Positions 59,552 through 64,000 of a DNA stretch of 64,000 nucleotides are shown here, in pieces. The position numbers were made by a program, and so were the translations under genes. The notes beneath the pieces were generated by a model. The model searched no databases. It was not told the DNA's origin and was given only the letters and a program-made list of their open reading frames with translations. Location of the stretch: contig JALQBC010000015.1 in NCBI GenBank assembly GCA_023375675.1, positions 124,001 to 188,000 on the forward strand. Reading direction: 5' to 3'. Origin of the DNA: Cytospora piceicola (Eukaryota; Ascomycota; Sordariomycetes; Diaporthales; Cytosporaceae). Position 1 is the first letter of the stretch, and every line of letters begins with the position of its first letter.

Positions 59552-61978
59552 ATGGCATCCTCTGGATGTTCCAACCCTCAGTCGCCTGCACCTCAGCAGC
59601 AGGCCAGCCTTGTTCAACAACCCGACCTTGACAAGGGCACCGAGATGTTTCGTCAAATGGTGAGGGCAAATCTAGATGGCAATGCGCTACGATCGAAGCC
59701 AGCAACCACGCAAGCACAGCCGCAGACAGTCTCGGGAGGATTGCCACCTCACCTTTTGCGCCAACGCGAAAATACCAACCTTGCTCCTCAAGCCTCCGAT
59801 AATTATGCTTCTGCAAATGCCATAGAGCCAGCGAAGTCGCAGCCACAGGGGGTCATGGGAGGGCTTCCACCCCACCTTTTGCGTCAACGCGAGAATGCCG
59901 ATAACGCGTCCAAAGCCTCTGGTAACCAGGTTTCTATCAATTACACCAAGCCAGAAACTTCCCAACCGCAGGCAGTCATGGGGGGGCTTCCACCCCACCT
60001 TTTGCGTCAACGCGAGATTGTCAACAACGCCTCTGGTAGTCCCGCTCCCGCAACTTCCCGCGAGCCTCCTGCCTCGGAAAAGAGATTGCGAACTCAACAG
60101 AGGATGACCCCTCAAACGCGTCCTAGCGCTCTACAGTCTCGTCCTCAACCTGCTCCGTCTCGAGACGCGCCTCTGAACATCACTCCGGAGCATACCTACC
60201 CCCCTACTCCAGCTTCTCGGGGCTTTACTAGGCAGATTCCTCTTGCTCAGGCCAGCGCCAATATGCACCCTGTCCTGAAGAGAGCGATTGGCGATCGGTT
60301 TGTTGTCACTGTGAGGGATACTCCTCCTGGTTCTCCCCTCACTCCCGTCTGGGACGATGATCCAGTGGATCAAGTGGAGGACTGCACCCCGAAGAGCCAC
60401 GGCATTCCTGTTCCTCAAATCAAGAAGTGGCGCCCGAAACATAGCGAGGACTTGGAATCTCAGTCGCTTCCGTCCACGGCCGCCTCCGTCAAATTCAGCG
60501 ACGATAGCCATTTTCCCGACCGCAGCGACGATGGCAAGGACGCTGTTACCAAGGACGCTCGCGCCAACATAGCTGATGAGCTTGACATCGTACCCAAAGA
60601 CAACGGCGATGGCTGGGTCAACAAGCACGTGTGGAAAGACTGGGCCAGCAGCCCACGCAGCAACGGAGGCGCTGACGACAGTATCTTTGGCCCTTTTGTG
60701 ATGGGCTGGCGATCCACGTACTGCGAGGATTGGATCGCAAGCATTTCGAAGCTCTCTCCACCTGTTGCCAAAGGCATTGGAAAAGTGGATGAACACTGGA
60801 AGTGCGACGTGGATACGAAGAATGGGTTCTTCATGTCGCCTGTTGAGTACCCTGAGACCCAAATCAACCGGGACGATCCTTGCATCGGTGCTGAGTTGGA
60901 CCGTCGATTGAGAGGCACCGCTGCCATGCAGTCTACCGTGGAGTTTCTGAAGATGCAGAAGCGCAACCGTAAACAAGACAAACAGGAGAGGGAGTACCTC
61001 GCGCGCAACCCGCCGACTCCGCACTGGAAGCGAAGCGATGTTCAGAAGCCTCAGACCTCGCCTGCGCCTGCGCCTGTTAACCAGACGGTCGCAAGGCCTG
61101 CCGTCGAGACTGTTCAGCAATCCGGCCAGGGAAATGCCCCTGCAACTCATATTTCTGCCGCGCCTGTTCAACAAGCTGTCCAGGATGATGCAGATAGTCG
61201 TATGGTCAAGATCCCTTGTCATCTTCGACCTGCTGAACCGGCCGATGCTCCTCAGATTCTTGAGATCTACAATTGGGAGGTGTTGAACGGCACCCAGGCG
61301 CTCGACACAAAGCCTCTGGTCGTTCAGGACATCCAGCGTCTCCTGGCTCAGTGCAAGTCGGCACAGATGCCTTTCATCGTCGCGGTCCAGGGAACCCCAA
61401 TCGAAGCAGCTTGTCGGAAGGAAGCGCCCGCCCCATTCCGCGGCCCCTACAAGCAGCCTCGCCCTACGGCGCCCTATCAGAAGGCCCCCGAGGCCCAGCC
61501 CGGATCGGACAAAATCCTAGGATTTGGTTTCATCACTTGTCCTGTGGCCGGCCTCGCTGGCAGTGTGTACTCGAACGTGGGCCGCTTCATCGGAAGAGTT
61601 CACTTCTACGTCGAGCATGCGAGTCGCCGCAACGGCATCGGCCGGGCTCTCCTGCACAGACTCACACGGTGCTGCTCGAAGTTCTACTTCTCGGTCGACT
61701 GGTACGAGTGGTGCGACCCTGTCCGCTCCTCGGTGTTCGACGAGCCCGACTACAACGCTCGCAACTACTCGCGCCTGTACATCGAGACGTCCTCCACGGG
61801 CGAGAAGGACCCGGACAATGGCTGGTATGAGGATTTCCTGGATGGAATGGGGTACCTGTTCATGTCCACTCTAGACAAGACTCGGAAGGTTAAGTATGGT
61901 CCGGATGGCCAGTGGCGTGACACCATTGTCTGGCAGCACGACTGCCGAGACCACAAGGGCATCCCTGAGTTTGACTGA
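59552..61978 (+). CDS. GNAT-fold N-acetyltransferase with long disordered N-terminal region (808 aa)
   Basis: Unspliced within the coding region. Residues 1-550 are low complexity and Gln/Pro/Ala/Ser-rich, with three exact copies of GGLPPHLLRQRE at 62-73, 103-114 and 144-155, a period of 41 residues. A folded segment around WVNKHVWKDWASSPRS and VMGWRSTYCEDWIASISKLS (about 350-410) precedes the GNAT domain. The acetyltransferase domain starts at about 551 (MVKIPCHLRPAEPADAPQIL) and carries EIYNWEV, GFGFITCPV, VHFYVEHASRRNGIGRALL (the R/N-G-I-G-R-A acetyl-CoA loop) and GWYEDFLDGMGYLF. The family occurs in filamentous fungi; the acyl acceptor is unknown. GGLPPHL-type short motifs occur in other fungal proteins, so the repeat may be a docking motif (inference). 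Confidence 0.88.
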   Translation: MASSGCSNPQSPAPQQQASLVQQPDLDKGTEMFRQMVRANLDGNALRSKPATTQAQPQTVSGGLPPHLLRQRENTNLAPQASDNYASANAIEPAKSQPQGVMGGLPPHLLRQRENADNASKASGNQVSINYTKPETSQPQAVMGGLPPHLLRQREIVNNASGSPAPATSREPPASEKRLRTQQRMTPQTRPSALQSRPQPAPSRDAPLNITPEHTYPPTPASRGFTRQIPLAQASANMHPVLKRAIGDRFVVTVRDTPPGSPLTPVWDDDPVDQVEDCTPKSHGIPVPQIKKWRPKHSEDLESQSLPSTAASVKFSDDSHFPDRSDDGKDAVTKDARANIADELDIVPKDNGDGWVNKHVWKDWASSPRSNGGADDSIFGPFVMGWRSTYCEDWIASISKLSPPVAKGIGKVDEHWKCDVDTKNGFFMSPVEYPETQINRDDPCIGAELDRRLRGTAAMQSTVEFLKMQKRNRKQDKQEREYLARNPPTPHWKRSDVQKPQTSPAPAPVNQTVARPAVETVQQSGQGNAPATHISAAPVQQAVQDDADSRMVKIPCHLRPAEPADAPQILEIYNWEVLNGTQALDTKPLVVQDIQRLLAQCKSAQMPFIVAVQGTPIEAACRKEAPAPFRGPYKQPRPTAPYQKAPEAQPGSDKILGFGFITCPVAGLAGSVYSNVGRFIGRVHFYVEHASRRNGIGRALLHRLTRCCSKFYFSVDWYEWCDPVRSSVFDEPDYNARNYSRLYIETSSTGEKDPDNGWYEDFLDGMGYLFMSTLDKTRKVKYGPDGQWRDTIVWQHDCRDHKGIPEFD
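59735..60016 (+). repeat. 123-nt coding repeat, three copies (GGLPPHLLRQRE unit)
   Basis: Starts of the 12-residue core are 123 nt apart in both intervals (59735, 59858, 59981). Core DNA is nearly identical while the flanks between copies have diverged. Confidence 0.9.
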
Positions 61979-63211
61979 GTTGGTAACCATGCGACTCGTT
62001 GCCTTTCGGTAACATGCCCGGAATACTTCGGAGGGAGGGAGCCACACTTTACAATGTGTTTGAGAGGGCTTCAGATGGATATGACGAGGATTGGGTGGGA
62101 GATAATCTGGAAAATACGAAACAAAAAAAAAAAAAAGGAAAAAAAAAAGGGAAAAGAAAAGAAGAAGAAAAACAAAAAGAAAATGGTGCGGAGAGAGGAG
62201 ATGACGAAAACTGGCTGTGAAGTTCGAGGCTATGGATTTCGATTGGCATGGACCTTCATGCGCGGCACTGGATGTTTCAAGTGACTGGTTCGACGGCCGA
62301 GGAAGTGAGCCTGGGGAATTTCCCATGGATTCGCTTGCAAGACTGGCCGACAGGATGTCACAAACTCGGAGTTGCCGCTTTATCGAGTTGTTTCGGTCCC
62401 TATCCATGGTGTTGGAGAAGGGATTTAACAGTCAGGATGTAATCCTGCTGTACCTTTTGTGGATAGCACGTTCGTCCTGTGATGAGCAAGCAGTTCCATA
62501 GCGTGGTCGGCGGAGATGACTGACGGCTGTGCACACACGCGCCTTGATTGTTTCTGTTTTGGCAGGTTAATAGGATCGTGTTGATCTGAAATACTTGAGA
62601 TAGCTGCCGAATTGAAAAGTGTTCTTTGAGTCCCGGAGCCTTCCGTAGCCGTGGCCGTGATATTGAGAAGTGTGCGATGGCAATATTCACACCTCCAGAG
62701 TGAAAGTCAAGCCGTTAAAGAAGAACCACGGCATGCCGCATTCGACAATATGATGTGAGTCTGTTGTATTCTTACAATTGAGTACATAAAGAGGATCGTA
62801 TCCTGTCTTTGACTGGTCGACCCCCGTACCACCCTGCTTCTATACTGCAGAAGAAACTATGAGAGGGTGATAACATTGCCCACATAACACCGATAATGTT
62901 GATGTACCGACTCTTCCAGTATTTCGAACCACACAGTTTGTAGCAACACGATAACCTCATCCATCCAAATCATGGTGCTTCGTTACATTTTGTTTTCCTT
63001 GATGCCAGGGCTGTTCGTCGTCTCCCACTGAGTAACTGTGTCACAGAGATGGGACGGTTTTTACTTTTTCCTCCTTTGCCTTCCAAGGCCCTTCCTTCCG
63101 TGGGAGCAGTGTTGTCCAGATATCGAACATGGCCACCGCTACGCAGTAAATGTTTGTGTATGCCTTCTGGGAGGATAGAGAAGAGGTCGGAGGACCTCAT
63201 TGCCCTCCCAC
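61979..63211. other. Convergent intergenic spacer with A-rich tract
   Basis: Between the GNAT gene (+) and the right-edge gene (-). A purine tract of mainly A with G at 62111-62183. No gene supported. Confidence 0.55.
62111..62183. repeat. A/G-rich tract
   Basis: Nearly pure purine run with several A6-A14 homopolymers, about 150 nt past the GNAT stop codon. Confidence 0.9.
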
Positions 63212-64000
63212 CTAACAAACCCTCAGTCCACAGAGCTCCACCCCCTTGCCCTCCACCTTGGCCTCGCGGTTGAAGTACTTACTAACCCCCTGCCTCACAA
63301 ATTCTGCGTCCGCGTCGCTCCAGATGTCCAGCCCCATAGCAGCCAGGGCATCGCTATCAACACGGACCGGAGGCTTGGCTTCGTCCTCATCTTCCTCATC
63401 ATCACTTCTTGTCCTGCCACGCAACAGTTGATCGGATTCCTCCTCACCCTCAACCTCACCTTCATCTTCACCCTCACCGCTTCCTCGCCGCCCAACCCCG
63501 GGCGGGACCCACTCGTCCTCCTCCGCAGCCTCAACCGCATCGGCAAGGGTAGACAGGAACGCGGCACTGAGCCGGTGGAAGTACGTAATAATCGCCAACT
63601 CGGTCTTTGCCCTCTCCTCCTCCTCCCCGCTGCCGCCCTCCCCACACACGGGGAGCAGCCCATCCACCGTCGTCGTGCGCCGCGCCGTCAGGGACGTGAT
63701 CGAGTCGTCCATGCCGCCCTGCTGCTGCACGGCAGTGACGTTGAAACTCCCGCTCGGCCGCCTCTGGTGTTGCTGTTGGTGGCTGTGCATGGAGGGCGCG
63801 GGCAGCAGGTCCCCGATCAGCGCGTTGTCGTGTGCCTGTTCCGCGACCTCGTCCGTCCGCCTCTGCTCGCCTGCTGACGCCCACCACATGAACCCGCTGT
63901 ACGCGAGGGCCGCCCACGTCATGGGCTCGACGATCTTCTCCGCCGCGTCGGCTAGCACGTCGGCGTCGTCGCCGTCGGCGGGGAGGCCGCTCGTTCTTGT
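63212..64000 (-). CDS. C-terminal part of a probable LCHN/DUF4484-type protein, cut by the window edge
   Basis: The frame is open from the stop at 63212 to the window end, so the start lies beyond 64000; at least 262 residues are visible. Near the edge, ADVLADAAEKIVEPMTWAAL and AYSGFMWWASAGEQ match the C-terminal block that I recall from fungal LCHN/DENN-related (DUF4484) proteins. A low-complexity insert follows, then LAIITYFHRLSAAFLSTLAD, an acidic stretch and AAMGLDIWSDADAEFVRQGV to the end. DENN-like proteins act in membrane traffic as Rab exchange factors; that role is inferred from family memory only. Strong GC bias makes other frames look open here. Confidence 0.55.
   Translation of the reverse strand, partial: TRTSGLPADGDDADVLADAAEKIVEPMTWAALAYSGFMWWASAGEQRRTDEVAEQAHDNALIGDLLPAPSMHSHQQQHQRRPSGSFNVTAVQQQGGMDDSITSLTARRTTTVDGLLPVCGEGGSGEEEERAKTELAIITYFHRLSAAFLSTLADAVEAAEEDEWVPPGVGRRGSGEGEDEGEVEGEEESDQLLRGRTRSDDEEDEDEAKPPVRVDSDALAAMGLDIWSDADAEFVRQGVSKYFNREAKVEGKGVELCGLRVC

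Noticed and set aside
1..64000. Secondary-metabolite cluster, intact transposon, CRISPR array or tRNA genes
   Set aside because: No synthase/synthetase, transposase, terminal repeats, spaced direct repeats or convincing tRNA fold was seen by eye. A covariance-model or repeat search could still find short RNAs.

Overview
This window reads as nuclear DNA of a filamentous ascomycete (Pezizomycotina, most likely Sordariomycetes). Genes are split by short introns (mostly 50-160 nt) with GTAAGT/GTGAGT-like donors and CTGAC/CTAAC-like branch points. The families are typically fungal: CFEM-GPCR, WSC domains, Zn2Cys6 regulator, DUF4045-gelsolin, large-subunit catalase and a silencing RdRP. No ribosomal RNA, convincing tRNA, intact transposon, CRISPR array or secondary-metabolite cluster was seen. 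Exon joins were worked out by hand from splice signals, reading phase and family motifs, and have not been tested against transcripts.

Left part (1-28 kb), cell surface and secretion: a small single-pass membrane protein (112-840, -); a 1,718-residue secreted protein with a quinoprotein-like propeller and four WSC domains (2096-7574, -); a secreted PAN-like protein (9994-11146, -); a membrane-anchored GH16 beta-glucanase-like protein (12460-13953, +); a polytopic family-2 glycosyltransferase (17129-20226, +); a CFEM PTH11-type GPCR (23530-25080, +); and a secreted aspartic protease (26570-28018, -). Spacers are long, 1.3-3.3 kb. The apparent theme is glucan/cell-wall work and surface sensing, but nothing shows these genes are co-regulated.

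Middle part (29-43 kb): an RNA-silencing RNA-dependent RNA polymerase (29197-33413, -) divergent from a seven-exon Zn2Cys6 transcription factor (34776-37634, +); two small orphan genes with TATA boxes (38693-38947 and 39785-40348, +); and a large-subunit catalase without signal peptide (40566-42850, -).

Right part (43-64 kb): a 2OG-Fe(II) dioxygenase/prolyl-hydroxylase-like gene broken by at least three one-base frameshifts (about 44669-46976, -); Mediator subunit MED10 (47464-48124, +); a 2,056-residue DUF4045-gelsolin protein with four internal repeat arrays (48966-55400, -); the small GTPase ARL2 in five exons, one of 17 nt (56432-57248, -); a GNAT acetyltransferase with a disordered tail carrying three 41-residue repeats (59552-61978, +); and the 3' end of a probable LCHN/DUF4484-type protein running off the window (63212-64000, -).

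The clearest structure not explained by genes is the palindrome TACCTAGGTA. I found it 11 times, always outside coding exons, where about 0.06 is expected by chance. It clusters at 43.3-43.8 kb and 57.4-58.7 kb.
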